From positions 271,085 to 335,084 of the forward strand of contig NZ_PTXN01000005.1 in NCBI RefSeq assembly GCF_012726345.1: 64,000 nt of DNA. The letters run 5' to 3'. Positions 7,864 to 16,681 of this stretch are shown here, piece after piece (position 1 is the stretch's first letter; each line of letters begins with the position of its first letter). The position numbers and the translations under genes are program-made. Under the pieces are notes generated by a model. The model saw nothing but the letters and a program-made list of their open reading frames with translations. It had not been told where the DNA came from and ran no database searches. Source of the DNA: Marinomonas sp. UCMA 3892. Lineage in GTDB: Bacteria > Pseudomonadota > Gammaproteobacteria > Pseudomonadales > Marinomonadaceae.

Positions 7864-9639
7864 ATGATGCAAGATAAGGAAGCAAAAAAGGCACGTCGAC
7901 CTAGTCGAATCAAAACACCAGAAGCGGTATTTTTGGGACAGTTAGCGAATCAGCAGTCATCAAAATACCGTCTTGCACAAGGCTTTGGTGTGTTGTTTGC
8001 TGTGTCTTTGGTGTTGCAAGCTTGGGCGTTCGCGAATGTCTTTTCAGACATGGCGTTGCACCAATCTTTTTCTTTGTCTCTACTTGTTATGGGTTTATTT
8101 GCTTTATTAATTCGCGCTCTAGCCAGCTTTGGTCGAGAGCGAATTTGCACTAGCGCAAGCCGTGATATTCGTTACAGCTTGCGTAGTAAATTGGTGTCGC
8201 ATCTAACAAATCTTGGGCCTGCGCGCCTAAGGATCGAAGAAGATGCGGCGCTGTCTACTCGTGTTTACGAACAAGTAGACGCGTTAGACGATTTCTTTAG
8301 TCGCTATAAACCACAAGTGTTTATGGTGACCCTGATTCCTTGTGTGATCCTACTTTCCGTTGTGTCTATTTCTTGGATCGCCTTCTTTGTATTCATGATG
8401 ACCGCGCCATTGGTTATCATCTTCATGATTTTTGTTGGCCATAAAGCCGCACAAGCCAACCGCCGACAGTTTAATGTCTTAGCCATGTTGTCCAACCAAT
8501 TTATGGACTTAAGCCAAGGGCTAGCAGAGTTAAAACGTCTTAACAGAACAGCCGAAGCTCGCGAGCGTTTGTCCGACAGCGCCGCTTCATACCAAAAGAC
8601 AACTATGGGTGTTTTGGTATTAGCGTTTTTATCAACGGCTACTTTAGAGCTTTTTGCCTCATTATCTATTGCCATGATTGCCTTGTACTTGGGGTTAGGC
8701 TTATTAGAAGTCTTACCTTGGCAAGTGGGCAGCTCGCCCGTTACCTTAACGCAAGCTATGTTTCTATTACTGCTTGCACCAGAATTTTATTTGCCACTTC
8801 GCCAACTAGGTAATGACTACCACGCGAAACAGAAAGCGGAAGCCGCGGCGACCGATCTATTAGCAATACTGGATGCGCCAGTGCATGTTGCGTCATCACA
8901 AGAAAAGCAAAAAACAGCCAATCGTTTTGGAAAAGCCGCCATGGCCGAGCCATTGCAATCTATCGGCTTTGAAAACCTAAGTTGGTCGGAAGAGGGGCGT
9001 TACCGATTAGCCCCTATTACCGCCAATATCACCGCAAGTGAGCGTGTTTGGTTGAGTGGTGAATCTGGCGTGGGAAAATCCAGTTTATTACATCTATTGT
9101 TGGGGTTTGAAGACGGCTATGAAGGGCAATTTCTAGTCAATGATCTGCCTTTTAGCGAGTTAGATTTAGCCTCTTGGCGCGCAAAATTGGCTTGGCTGCC
9201 ACAAACACCAGAATGGGTAAATGGCAGCATTCGACGAAATTTACTCTTAGGTATTGAGCCGCCGAGCGAAAGCGAGATCGCCGCCGCATTGCGAGAAAGC
9301 CAATGTGATGAATTTATTCAAGCTTTACCTGATGGACTGGAAACCAAGTTAACTGAGCTTGGGGCTGGTTTATCTGGCGGACAAATGCAGCGCCTTTCTA
9401 TTGCCAGAGCCTTATTGTCAAAAGCAGACATGTGGTTACTGGATGAACCTTGTTCTGGATTGGATAAAGAAACCGCCCAAACTGTGCTAGACACGTTAGA
9501 AAAGGCATCGAAAGGGAAAACCTTACTCATCGTCAGTCACGATACACATCCTATCACTTGGGTCGACAAACATTGGGTATTAACCACAGGAGGTTTGCAT
9601 GAGCAGTCACGCAAAGAAAACCGCCAAGCTATCGCTTAA
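7864..9639 (+). CDS. cydD: Thiol reductant ABC exporter subunit CydD
   Basis: CydD forms with CydC a heterodimeric ABC exporter moving cysteine and glutathione to the periplasm, needed for bd oxidase and c-type cytochrome assembly. The 591 residues comprise an N-terminal membrane domain (about six segments, residues 30-320) and an ATPase domain with Walker A GESGVGKSS, signature LSGGQMQR and Walker B MWLLDEP followed by SHD. The start at 7864 has a second ATG at 7867; either is possible. The last 41 bases overlap cydC, whose ribosome site AGGAGG is inside the cydD end, so the two are translationally coupled. Confidence 0.95.
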   Translation: MMQDKEAKKARRPSRIKTPEAVFLGQLANQQSSKYRLAQGFGVLFAVSLVLQAWAFANVFSDMALHQSFSLSLLVMGLFALLIRALASFGRERICTSASRDIRYSLRSKLVSHLTNLGPARLRIEEDAALSTRVYEQVDALDDFFSRYKPQVFMVTLIPCVILLSVVSISWIAFFVFMMTAPLVIIFMIFVGHKAAQANRRQFNVLAMLSNQFMDLSQGLAELKRLNRTAEARERLSDSAASYQKTTMGVLVLAFLSTATLELFASLSIAMIALYLGLGLLEVLPWQVGSSPVTLTQAMFLLLLAPEFYLPLRQLGNDYHAKQKAEAAATDLLAILDAPVHVASSQEKQKTANRFGKAAMAEPLQSIGFENLSWSEEGRYRLAPITANITASERVWLSGESGVGKSSLLHLLLGFEDGYEGQFLVNDLPFSELDLASWRAKLAWLPQTPEWVNGSIRRNLLLGIEPPSESEIAAALRESQCDEFIQALPDGLETKLTELGAGLSGGQMQRLSIARALLSKADMWLLDEPCSGLDKETAQTVLDTLEKASKGKTLLIVSHDTHPITWVDKHWVLTTGGLHEQSRKENRQAIA

Positions 9640-11266
9640 GCGCCTTTTACTGGCTAACCCATGGGGATTCATCATACCTGTTATTACTGGTATCGCTGCG
9701 ACATTAGCAGGTGTTGCCTTGTTAGGGGTTTCAGGTTGGTTTATCTCCGCAGCAGGGTTGGCAACCGCCATGGGCGTGGCTCTGGTATTTAACTACCTCA
9801 CTCCTGGTGCGATTGTTCGCGGTTTGGCTATCTTAAGAACCGCAGGTCGTTATGGCGAACAAGTTACATCTCATAATCACCTGTTAGGATTGCTACGGAT
9901 TTTACGCCTTTGGGTTTGGGATCAGCGCGTTGCCAATGACGCCGCTAACCTACACCAGCAAAGCCGTGGAGACTTGTTACAACGCCTAGTAAGCGACCTA
10001 GATCAAATTATTCGTTGGCCGCTGGTGGTGTTTCTACCTTGGATCTACGCACTACTATCTTATGTGGCCGTGTCTATTTTTGCCTATTTCATTTCGCCTA
10101 CCTTGCTCATGCCATTAGGTGTTGCCGCGTTATTGCATATTGTCCTTGTTCCTTACCTATGTGGGCGCTTTGCCAGCCATGAAGTACACGTTGGTCAAAT
10201 ACTTGGAGTGCATCGTCGCAGTCGCTTTGTAAGCTTCTTCTCTGCACTGATTACGCTTACTATTCGCGGACGTTGGGAAGATTATGCACAGCGTCTTGGT
10301 CAACTGGATGAACGCCAAAGAAAAACAGAAATTCGTATCCAACAAGCCGTTAGCCTTGGGCGTTTGTTATCTTACTGCGTCACCATTTTCTTATTGGCAT
10401 GTAGTTTCTATTTGCTAGCACAAGCGGATGACACAACTGGCCGCTGGGCCTTAATTGCTGGCGTGCAGGGTACTTGGGTCGTGGGATTTGTTTTATCTAT
10501 ACTGGCGGTAAACGAATTGGTGCTACCGCTGGTGCAATCCTTTGTTGCACAAGGCCAATCTCAAGTGGGCTTACGTCGTTTGAATCAACTGCATCAAGAT
10601 GAACAAGCGGCATCTGAGCAGCCGATTAATAGAATTGAACAACTCACCTTTAAGCAATGGCGCGGCTACCATGCGCCCAGTGGTATGGGCAGTCCAGCCA
10701 CAGATATTAAAATAAAACAGGGAGAATTTGTTTGGATTCGAGGCGCAAGTGGTTCTGGTAAATCGACGTTATTGGCCTCAATAGCAGGTGATTGCCTGTC
10801 CTCTGGTGACGCTTTCATTAACGATGAACAATACCCAATTTACAACAACCCAAGGTATCAAGCGAAGCTAAGTTACTTGCCTCAAGCGCCTTATATCTTT
10901 CAGCAAAGCATTGCCGCCAACTTACACCTTGGCAACCCCAATGCAAGCGACGAAGAACTTTGGGCAGTACTAGAAGCCGTAGCACTCGGTGACTGGGCGC
11001 GGAGCTTACCAAATGGCTTAGAGACTTTACTAAGCCCACAAGGCCGTAACCTTTCAGGTGGACAACGTAAACGTCTTGCCCTAGCGCGTTTACTGCTAAG
11101 ACGCTCTCCCGTTCTACTGCTAGACGAACCCTTCGACGGCTTAGACAAAGCCACCATCGAAACCATTTGTCACTCATTAGAGAACGACTACAAACCAGAC
11201 ATTTTAATCCTCGTTAGTCACGTGGGCAGCCGCATTGGCGACAACTCAAGAGTCATCGAGCTTTAG
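9599..11266 (+). CDS. cydC: Thiol reductant ABC exporter subunit CydC
   Basis: CydC is the partner of CydD. Its 555 residues contain a six-segment exporter domain followed by an ATPase domain with Walker A GASGSGKST, signature LSGGQRKR and Walker B VLLLDEPFDGLD, then SHVGSR. It starts at an ATG inside the end of cydD, 41 bases before the cydD stop, after AGGAGGTTTGC. Being split into D and C subunits downstream of cydABX is the standard gammaproteobacterial arrangement. The stop at 11264-11266 is followed within about ten bases by the first copy of the dispersed island repeat, which marks the left border of the accessory island. Confidence 0.95.
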   Translation: MSSHAKKTAKLSLKRLLLANPWGFIIPVITGIAATLAGVALLGVSGWFISAAGLATAMGVALVFNYLTPGAIVRGLAILRTAGRYGEQVTSHNHLLGLLRILRLWVWDQRVANDAANLHQQSRGDLLQRLVSDLDQIIRWPLVVFLPWIYALLSYVAVSIFAYFISPTLLMPLGVAALLHIVLVPYLCGRFASHEVHVGQILGVHRRSRFVSFFSALITLTIRGRWEDYAQRLGQLDERQRKTEIRIQQAVSLGRLLSYCVTIFLLACSFYLLAQADDTTGRWALIAGVQGTWVVGFVLSILAVNELVLPLVQSFVAQGQSQVGLRRLNQLHQDEQAASEQPINRIEQLTFKQWRGYHAPSGMGSPATDIKIKQGEFVWIRGASGSGKSTLLASIAGDCLSSGDAFINDEQYPIYNNPRYQAKLSYLPQAPYIFQQSIAANLHLGNPNASDEELWAVLEAVALGDWARSLPNGLETLLSPQGRNLSGGQRKRLALARLLLRRSPVLLLDEPFDGLDKATIETICHSLENDYKPDILILVSHVGSRIGDNSRVIEL

Positions 11267-11276
11267 CTCTATAACT

Positions 11277-11745
11277 CCCTAGCTAATCGTAGGGCATCAT
11301 AAGCGCAGCGTAATGTGCCGTTGAAAGCGAAGCTTTCATTGTGGGTCGCGGCTTTAGCTCTACGCGGAATCCATGTTCCATTCAAACGCTTTGTATTCCC
11401 GACCTTTTTTCCGCTCTGCTGAGCGGGTAACTTTTTGCTAGCGCCCAAAAAGTAACCAAAAATTCGCTTTAAGATCTTTAATGCCTGATTTTCATCATAG
11501 GCGCATGATTGCTGCCTACGCTCGTTATATCGTAAGGCATGGATTGTTCTTTTAGTAAGAGATACATCTTCAAACAATGACTCTGAAACTCCATAAAGTC
11601 GCGCAACTTCGTCGCGTCGAACTGATTTCATCGTAGCTATTCGTGTAAAACTAAAGCGTAGGGCATCATAAGCGCAGCGGCTCTAAATTTTAAAAAATGC
11701 CGATTGAAAGCGAAGCTTTCATTGTGGGGCGAGGTTTTAGTCCGA
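11277..11745 (+). repeat. Dispersed 365-bp island repeat, copy 1
   Basis: This copy contains, in order, a module with GAAAGCGAAGCTTTC (hairpin with GAA loop), ATTCAAACGCTTTGTATTCC, a module with CCGCTCTGCTGAGCGG, a GTAAC...GTTAC-type pair around AAGCGCCC-like sequence, and a module ending CGCGCAACTTCGTCGCGTCG. A partial first module recurs at about 11700-11745. The same order recurs at 13023-14440 and 52015-52605, and inverted at 56623-56785 and 58507-58845. Small frames run through it, but the conserved features are hairpins rather than codons. Confidence 0.85.
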
Positions 11746-11789
11746 AAAAACGGTTCCATAGCAAATAAAAAATGTATTTTATTTCTATT

Positions 11790-11873
11790 AATGATTTTAG
11801 AATCAGCTGCTTATAGTAATATTAAGAAGGTTTTAAATATGTGTAAACGTGTAGACGCATTGATAAAATTTAG
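11790..11873 (+). repeat. Partial third copy of the cassette leader
   Basis: The stretch with CTTATAGTAATATTAAGAAGG and TGTGTAAACGTG is like the 3' end of the leaders at 14455-14778 and 52630-52951, including the run to CATTGATAAAATTTAG (compare CATTAACAAAATGTTG). It stops just before the alpha/beta hydrolase gene. The expected GTT core reads TTT here. A TATAGT hexamer is shared by all three copies and may be a -10 element. Confidence 0.6.
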
Positions 11874-11881
11874 GGGGGGAA

Positions 11882-12829
11882 ATGAAAGCTGTATTATATT
11901 TAATATTATTGTTTCTGACATTTTCATTAAATGCCGAAAGCATTAGGACTCATTCTATAAGTAGGGATGATGGCACTGAAATATCCTATTACCTCCTTCG
12001 CTCATTACCAGAATCACAGAGTGATACGTTGTTGCTGATTCTTCAGGGTTCTGACTGCAACAGTGTGCTACAAGTTGAATCAATCTTTACAGATTATAAA
12101 AATATTTGGCCTGCAGCAGACGTTCTCTTGGTTGAAAAATACGGTATAGATAAAACGCTGACTTATAGCGAAGAGGTAGAACGTCATGACTGTCCAGCAC
12201 AATATATACAAAACGACAGCCCAGAGCAGCGAGTGGCTGATGTTATAAGAGTTTTGAAATTTATACGAGAAGACAGTCATTACGCTAACCTTATTGTTTT
12301 TGGAGGAAGCGAAGGGGCAATTATAGCGAATCTATTATCAGTAAAAATTGACGGTATAAATGCAACAGTCTCTTTTAATGGCGGAGGGAGAAAGTTTATA
12401 GATGACGTAATACATAATATTTCAGCAAGCGCTGCAAATCATGTAGAAGCGAAAGAAGGAATCGAGGGTTTTAAAGAGTTTTCACATTATATACTTAACA
12501 GCCAGCCAAATGAGCTCGAAGTTAGTGGACATGGCTACAAATGGTGGCATCAAATGCTATCTATTGATCAGTTTTGGGTTTTAAAAAAGGTGAATACTCC
12601 TTTACTTATCCTCCAAGGGGGAAGCGATGTATCAGTATCACCTGAAAAAGTTGATGAAATGATCGCTAATCTTAGAGAGCTTAAAAAGCATAATATTGAA
12701 TATCGAAGATACGAAGGACTTGATCATGGATTTGTGAATAGTGCCGGTGAAAGTAAACGTAAAGAGATAGTGTATGATATAAATAGTTGGTTGAAGTCCA
12801 TACTTGGAACTCCGGAAAAGAATATTTAG
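11882..12829 (+). CDS. Secreted alpha/beta hydrolase (cassette-like cargo)
   Basis: The 315-residue product has a signal peptide (MKAVLYLILLFLTFSLNAE) and an alpha/beta-hydrolase fold. A GGSEGA nucleophile elbow is near residue 142, an Asp candidate lies in GGSDVSV, and the His is in DHGFVN near the end. The substrate is unknown; esterase, lipase or peptidase are possible. The start at 11882 follows a GGGGGGGAA ribosome site. Base use is strikingly A/T-rich compared with the cyd genes, and the gene sits between a leader copy and the repeat array, so it was probably acquired. A candidate attC-like sequence follows it at 12867-12923. Confidence 0.8.
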   Translation: MKAVLYLILLFLTFSLNAESIRTHSISRDDGTEISYYLLRSLPESQSDTLLLILQGSDCNSVLQVESIFTDYKNIWPAADVLLVEKYGIDKTLTYSEEVERHDCPAQYIQNDSPEQRVADVIRVLKFIREDSHYANLIVFGGSEGAIIANLLSVKIDGINATVSFNGGGRKFIDDVIHNISASAANHVEAKEGIEGFKEFSHYILNSQPNELEVSGHGYKWWHQMLSIDQFWVLKKVNTPLLILQGGSDVSVSPEKVDEMIANLRELKKHNIEYRRYEGLDHGFVNSAGESKRKEIVYDINSWLKSILGTPEKNI

Positions 12830-12866
12830 AAGCAGAGTAAAACTAAATCAGTTTTAGATGATAATT

Positions 12867-12923
12867 GCTTAACAGCAAGGAGTGATAGGTTTAAAGAGTA
12901 AATAAAATTACTGGTTGTTTAGC
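12867..12923 (+). other. Degenerate attC-like candidate behind the hydrolase gene
   Basis: GCTTAAC at 12867-12873 fits the inverse-core pattern RYYYAAC, and GTTTAGC at 12917-12923 nearly fits the core GTTRRRY. Inner arms AGTGAT and ATTACT pair with one mismatch. The 57-base length equals the attC at 55263. The core does not complement the sequence at the gene's 5' end, so this is only a candidate. Confidence 0.3.
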
Positions 12924-13022
12924 GGAAAAATGTAAGTAAAGAGTGTAGCAACGAGGCCCCATGAATGGCCGAGAGTAAGGCTACTCCTGCGAAAACGGGT
13001 ATCAAGCTCTTATGGTCTAAGG

Positions 13023-14440
13023 TAGGTCGCGGCTTTAGCCCGTTGACGCGGAATCCATGTTCCATTCAAACGCTTTGTATTCCCGACCTTTTTTCCGCTC
13101 TGCTGAGCGGGTAACTTTTTGCAAGCGCCCAAAAACTTCAGTTCAAAAGAAAGCAAAAATTCGCTTTAAGATCTTTAATACCTGATTTTTTTCATAGGCC
13201 CATGATTGCTACCTACGCTCGTTACATCGTAAGGCATAGATTGGTTTTGCTGTTCGAGAGAGTCTTTCTGTTAATGGCTCTGAAACTCCATAAAGTCGCG
13301 CAACTTCGTCGCGTCGAACTGACTTCATAGTGAATTCAATAATAGACACCAAAGAACGTAGGTCTGATGAGACGAGGAACGAGGCGTGATCTGACGCTGA
13401 AAGCGAAGCTTTCATTGTAGGTCGCGGCTTCAGCCCGACGCGGAATTCATGTTCCATTCAAACGCTTTGCATTCCCGACCTTTTTTCCGCTCTGCTGAGC
13501 GGGTAACTTTTTGCAAGCGCCCAAAAAGTAACCAAAAATTCGCTTTAAGATCTTTAATGCCTGATTTTTTTCATAGCCCCATGATTGCTACCTACGCTCG
13601 TTACATCGTAAGGCATAGATTGGCCTTGCTGTTCGAGAGAGTCTTTCTGTTAATGACTCTGAAACTCCATAAAGTCGCGCAACTTCGTCGCGTCGAACTG
13701 ACAGCATCGGTAATGCTGGTTTTCGTAGGGCGGATGAGGGAGGCACGACCGTGATCCGCCGTTGAAAGCGAAGCTTTCATTGTGGGTAACGGCTTCAGCC
13801 CGACGCGGAATTCATGTTCCATTCAAACGCTTTGTATTCCAGACCTTTATTCCGCTCTGCTGAGCGGGTTACTTTTGTCTAGCGACACAAAAGTAACCAA
13901 AAGGTCGCTTTATCGGGCTATCGCCCAAACGTCTCATTCATTTTGCTTAAGATTAGATTTAGCAAGACGAATTTTATCCTAAGGCATGGATTGTTTTTGC
14001 GGATTCTAGGAAGGGAATTTTTAACTGACCCTGAAACGCCATAAAGTCGCGCAACTTCGTCGCGTCGAACTGACAGCATCGGTAATGCTGGTTTTCGTAG
14101 GGCGGATGAGGGAGGCACGACCGTGATTCGCCGTTGAAAGCGAAGCTTTCATTGTGGGCAACGGCTTCAGCCCGACACGGAATCCATGTTCCATTCAAAC
14201 GCTTTGTATTCCCGAGTTTTTTTCCGCTCTGCTGAGCGGGTAACTTTTTGCAAGCGCCCAAAAAGTAACCAAAAATTCGCTTTATCGGGCTTTCGCCCAA
14301 ACGTCTCATTTATGTTGTTTAATATTGGTTTAGCAACACGATTTTTATCGTAAGGCATAGATTGGTTTTGCTGTCCGAGAGAATCTTTCTGTTAATGACT
14401 CTGAAACTCCATAGGGGCGCGCAACTTCGTTGCATCGAAC
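13023..14440 (+). repeat. Four tandem copies of the 365-bp island repeat
   Basis: Four copies in the same orientation begin near 13023, 13395, 13760 and 14133. Each has the modules described for 11277-11745. Copies 2 to 4 are separated by TAGGGCGGATGAGGGAGGC-type linkers with GGCGGAT and ATCCGCC in inverted orientation. Copies 1-3 have TTTAAGATCTTTAATGCC where others have TTATCGGGCTATCGCCC, so the copies are mosaics. I see no convincing gene in 12830-14800; the short frames here (for example those reading RRDEVARLYGVSES on the minus strand) recur only because the repeat recurs. Confidence 0.88.
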
Positions 14441-14454
14441 AGGCTTATTTAGGG

Positions 14455-14778
14455 TGAAAACCAAAACGCAATTAATGGATAGATATACAGTTTATTTTTT
14501 TATAGTGTACTTTCTTGCGCGTTTAGCCATTTTAAATAAACCAGTTGCGCGCGTTTTGTACTGGTGGAAAGTAAAAAATTCTACTAATATCAATGAATAA
14601 GGATTCACACAGCAGAAATAACGCGCTGTGGATAAAAGGAATAACACGCACGCTCGTTTTTCCAGTTTTAACTTTCGTTGCAATCTTTGTTAATGGCTTT
14701 AGAGTCAGTGATTTATAGTAATTTTAAGAAAGTTTTAAATATAAATATATTTAAACGCGCATGTGTATTTACAAAATG
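14455..14778 (+). repeat. Conserved cassette-array leader, copy at first array
   Basis: This segment matches 52630-52951 along its length, including CCATTTTAAATAAACC, CTAATATCAATGAATAAG, GAAATAACGCGCTGTGGATA, GAGTCAGTGA and AAACGCGCATG, and both end at ACAAAATGTT, exactly where the first cassette begins. It is A/T-rich, carries a DnaA-box-like TGTGGATAA at 14627-14635 and a TATAGT hexamer. It could be an attI-like site with promoter, or the remnant of an older cassette; no integrase gene adjoins it. Confidence 0.7.
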
Positions 14779-14802
14779 TTATGCGTAGAAATGGAGGATC
14801 TA

Positions 14803-15390
14803 ATGCCCAAAGAGTTGTTTTTCACAGTTATTGAAACCGAACGATTAATATTGAAGCCTTTAGCAATTGATGACTCGGATAGCCTACTAAAAATTTTTTC
14901 AGATCCTGAGGTTATGCGGTATTGGAATACTGCGCCTTGGACGACAATTCAGGACGCTATTGACTTCATTAATGAAAGTAGCGATTCGATGCGGCGTCAA
15001 GAGTCGCTCATACTAGGCGTGTATCTGAAGTCTACAGGCGAACTGGCTGGAAAGTGTATGTTGTTTAGCTACGACCAAGAATCCAAGCGTGCCGAGATCG
15101 GTTTTGGTTTGGGTCGCTCTTGTTGGGGAAAAGGGTATATTAATGAGGCAGGAGAAGCATTGATTAAGTATGGATTCTACTCATTGGGACTGCGGAGAAT
15201 TGAAGCAGAGATTGACCCAGACAACCAATCTTCAGCGAAAGCTCTAGTGAAACTCGGGTTTTCCAAAGAAGGTCTGCTAAGGCAGCGTTGGGAGGTCAAT
15301 GGAATCGTTTCTGATTCGGCAATGTATGGACGATTGGTAAGTGATTGTCCAGAGCAGCATAACCAGACAATGCAGGCGACAAGCGCCTGA
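14803..15390 (+). CDS. RimJ-like GNAT acetyltransferase in a gene cassette
   Basis: The 195-residue protein belongs to the GNAT superfamily, RimJ/RimL-like branch: [19 protein letters not shown] at the N-terminus, [20 protein letters not shown] for the acetyl-CoA loop, and [23 protein letters not shown] with the usual NxxS motif. Substrate is not predictable. The frame opens at 14761, but the ATG at 14803 has GGAGG eight bases upstream. The cassette starts at the GTTATGC core (14778-14784), and the stop codon lies inside the attC at 15357-15404, as is common for cassette genes. The last residues (NQTMQATSA) are encoded by attC sequence, so they are not part of the enzyme fold. Confidence 0.85.
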   Translation: MPKELFFTVIETERLILKPLAIDDSDSLLKIFSDPEVMRYWNTAPWTTIQDAIDFINESSDSMRRQESLILGVYLKSTGELAGKCMLFSYDQESKRAEIGFGLGRSCWGKGYINEAGEALIKYGFYSLGLRRIEAEIDPDNQSSAKALVKLGFSKEGLLRQRWEVNGIVSDSAMYGRLVSDCPEQHNQTMQATSA

Positions 15391-15404
15391 TTGCGGTGTT
15401 AACC
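15357..15404 (+). other. attC recombination site of the acetyltransferase cassette
   Basis: Inverse core GCATAAC (15357-15363) is the exact complement of the core GTTATGC at the cassette's own 5' end (14778-14784). The site ends at GTTAACC (15398-15404). Between them CAATGCAGGCG and CGCCTGATTG form an imperfect hairpin around ACAAG. These are the defining features of an integron attC. It is short, at 48 bases. Confidence 0.85.
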
Positions 15405-15418
15405 CTCACTGGAGTCGT

Positions 15419-15889
15419 ATGAAATTATCGTTAATCGCAGCAGTTTCTGAAAATGGTGTAATAGGCTCAGGCTTAGATATACCTTGGTCTGTTAAAGGTG
15501 AGCAGTTGCTGTTTAAAGCTATGACATATAATCAATGGTTAATTGTTGGTAGAAAGACTTTTGAGTCTATGGGGAAGCTCCCAAATAGAAAATATGCGGT
15601 AATTACTCGCTCTGAGTTAAAATCAGACGATAAAGATGTATTCTATTTTTCATCAATTGATAATGCATTATCTACACTGAAAAATGTTACCGACCATGCA
15701 TTTGTGTCTGGTGGCGGAGAAATTTATAAAGCACTTATCCATTGCGCTGATACACTGCACATATCGACAGTCCATACAGATATTGATGGTGATGTGTTTT
15801 TTCCTCAAGTTCCTGATGGCTATAGTGAAGTATTCAAACAACGATTTAGTTCAAACTTAGATTATACGTATCGCATTTGGCAAAAGTAG
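15419..15889 (+). CDS. dfrA: DfrA1-like dihydrofolate reductase
   Basis: This 156-residue enzyme reduces dihydrofolate to tetrahydrofolate with NADPH. It is not of the usual chromosomal FolA type. It matches the integron-borne trimethoprim-insensitive DfrA1 group in length and in blocks such as MKLSL at the start, [51 protein letters not shown] and YRIWQK at the end. Glu28 stands where FolA has Asp27, as in DfrA1. The ATG at 15419 has GGAG at 15411, and the gene starts 15 bases after the attC core of the preceding cassette. I could not find a matching inverse core (GGTTAAC) behind it, so its own attC may be lost. Trimethoprim resistance is inferred, not shown. Confidence 0.9.
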   Translation: MKLSLIAAVSENGVIGSGLDIPWSVKGEQLLFKAMTYNQWLIVGRKTFESMGKLPNRKYAVITRSELKSDDKDVFYFSSIDNALSTLKNVTDHAFVSGGGEIYKALIHCADTLHISTVHTDIDGDVFFPQVPDGYSEVFKQRFSSNLDYTYRIWQK

Positions 15890-15981
15890 ATTTAGCCATA
15901 AGAAGCGGTGGCAGTGTTGCAAATAGAGCTTTTAACCATCTCAAACACCTTTAAAAAAACACACCTCAACTCGGAGACAAA

Positions 15982-16488
15982 ATGGATTTAGTCTTACCAT
16001 CTTCAAAATATATCCAAAGCTATAACGCGTACATCAAAGAGTTGGGGGATGAAGTTCGTTATCCTTTTCCTATGGGTTTTGATCATCAAGATTTCGATAC
16101 ACTTTTAGCGAAGTTGTCTGATTTTTCCTTGGGTATAAATCTACCTGATGGTTTTGTGCCAAGTACAACCTTGTGGCTGGTGGAAGGGGATAAGCTGGTT
16201 GGTGTGACGAATTTACGTCATTACCTTAATAGCGCGATAGAAGAATGTGGTGGTCATATTGGGCTAGGCATTCGTCCCTCTTATCGAGGCAAAGGATTGG
16301 GTAAGTTGTTAATGAAGCTTTCAGTAGAAAAGCTAAATGCTATGGGGATAAGTTGTGTCCATGTGCATTGTTATAAAGACAACTATGCTTCGGCCAGTAC
16401 TATCATTGCGAACGGTGGTGAGTTGCATTCTGAATTGACCTTGGATGGTAAAGTGGTTCAGCGGTATTTTATAAATGGTGTTTTATAG
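15982..16488 (+). CDS. GNAT family acetyltransferase
   Basis: The 168-residue protein is a predicted GNAT acetyltransferase. WLVEGDKLVGVTNLRHYLN gives strands 2-3, HIGLGIRPSYRGKGLGKLLM is the acetyl-CoA binding loop (R/QxxGxG/A form RGKGLG), and YKDNYASASTIIANGGEL is the C-terminal motif. It resembles the family annotated as predicted acetyltransferase COG3981. Substrate is unknown. It starts after CGGAGACAAA and lies 92 bases after dfrA. A decayed copy of its 5' region and first 37 codons recurs at 18818-19081, which suggests recombination between two homologous copies. Confidence 0.8.
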   Translation: MDLVLPSSKYIQSYNAYIKELGDEVRYPFPMGFDHQDFDTLLAKLSDFSLGINLPDGFVPSTTLWLVEGDKLVGVTNLRHYLNSAIEECGGHIGLGIRPSYRGKGLGKLLMKLSVEKLNAMGISCVHVHCYKDNYASASTIIANGGELHSELTLDGKVVQRYFINGVL

Positions 16489-16681
16489 ATATTTTAATCT
16501 TGAATAAATGCTTATGTATTATTAAATTCAATGTAGTAGTAAGGACTATTATTTAGTTAGGGGCTCAGGATTTTCTTAAGGCTGGGATGGCCGCTTTGGT
16601 TCAGATTTGACTTTGTCAGTATTTGACGATGAGATGTCTCGGCGGAGCCGGTTTATACAAAATGAGAATATGAGGTATCTC

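Noticed and set aside
11269..11631. Minus-strand frame of 120 residues with RRDEVARLYGVSES
   Set aside because: It runs through the dispersed repeat. Similar frames recur in every copy with different lengths, starts and frameshifts; hairpins are conserved, not codons.
11704..11946. 80-residue plus-strand frame before the hydrolase gene
   Set aside because: It overlaps the leader and the hydrolase start and has no ribosome site; the hydrolase has a signal peptide and good start.
13209..14358. Several short frames on both strands in the tandem repeats
   Set aside because: They are by-products of the repeat array; there are no ribosome sites and lengths vary by copy.
13023..14440. Tandem repeats as a CRISPR array
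   Set aside because: Units are about 365 bp with no short spacers and no cas genes nearby.
16556..16562. GTTAGGG as a cassette core before the beta-lactamase-like gene
   Set aside because: The last base is not a pyrimidine and no inverse core lies upstream; it is 120 bases from the gene.
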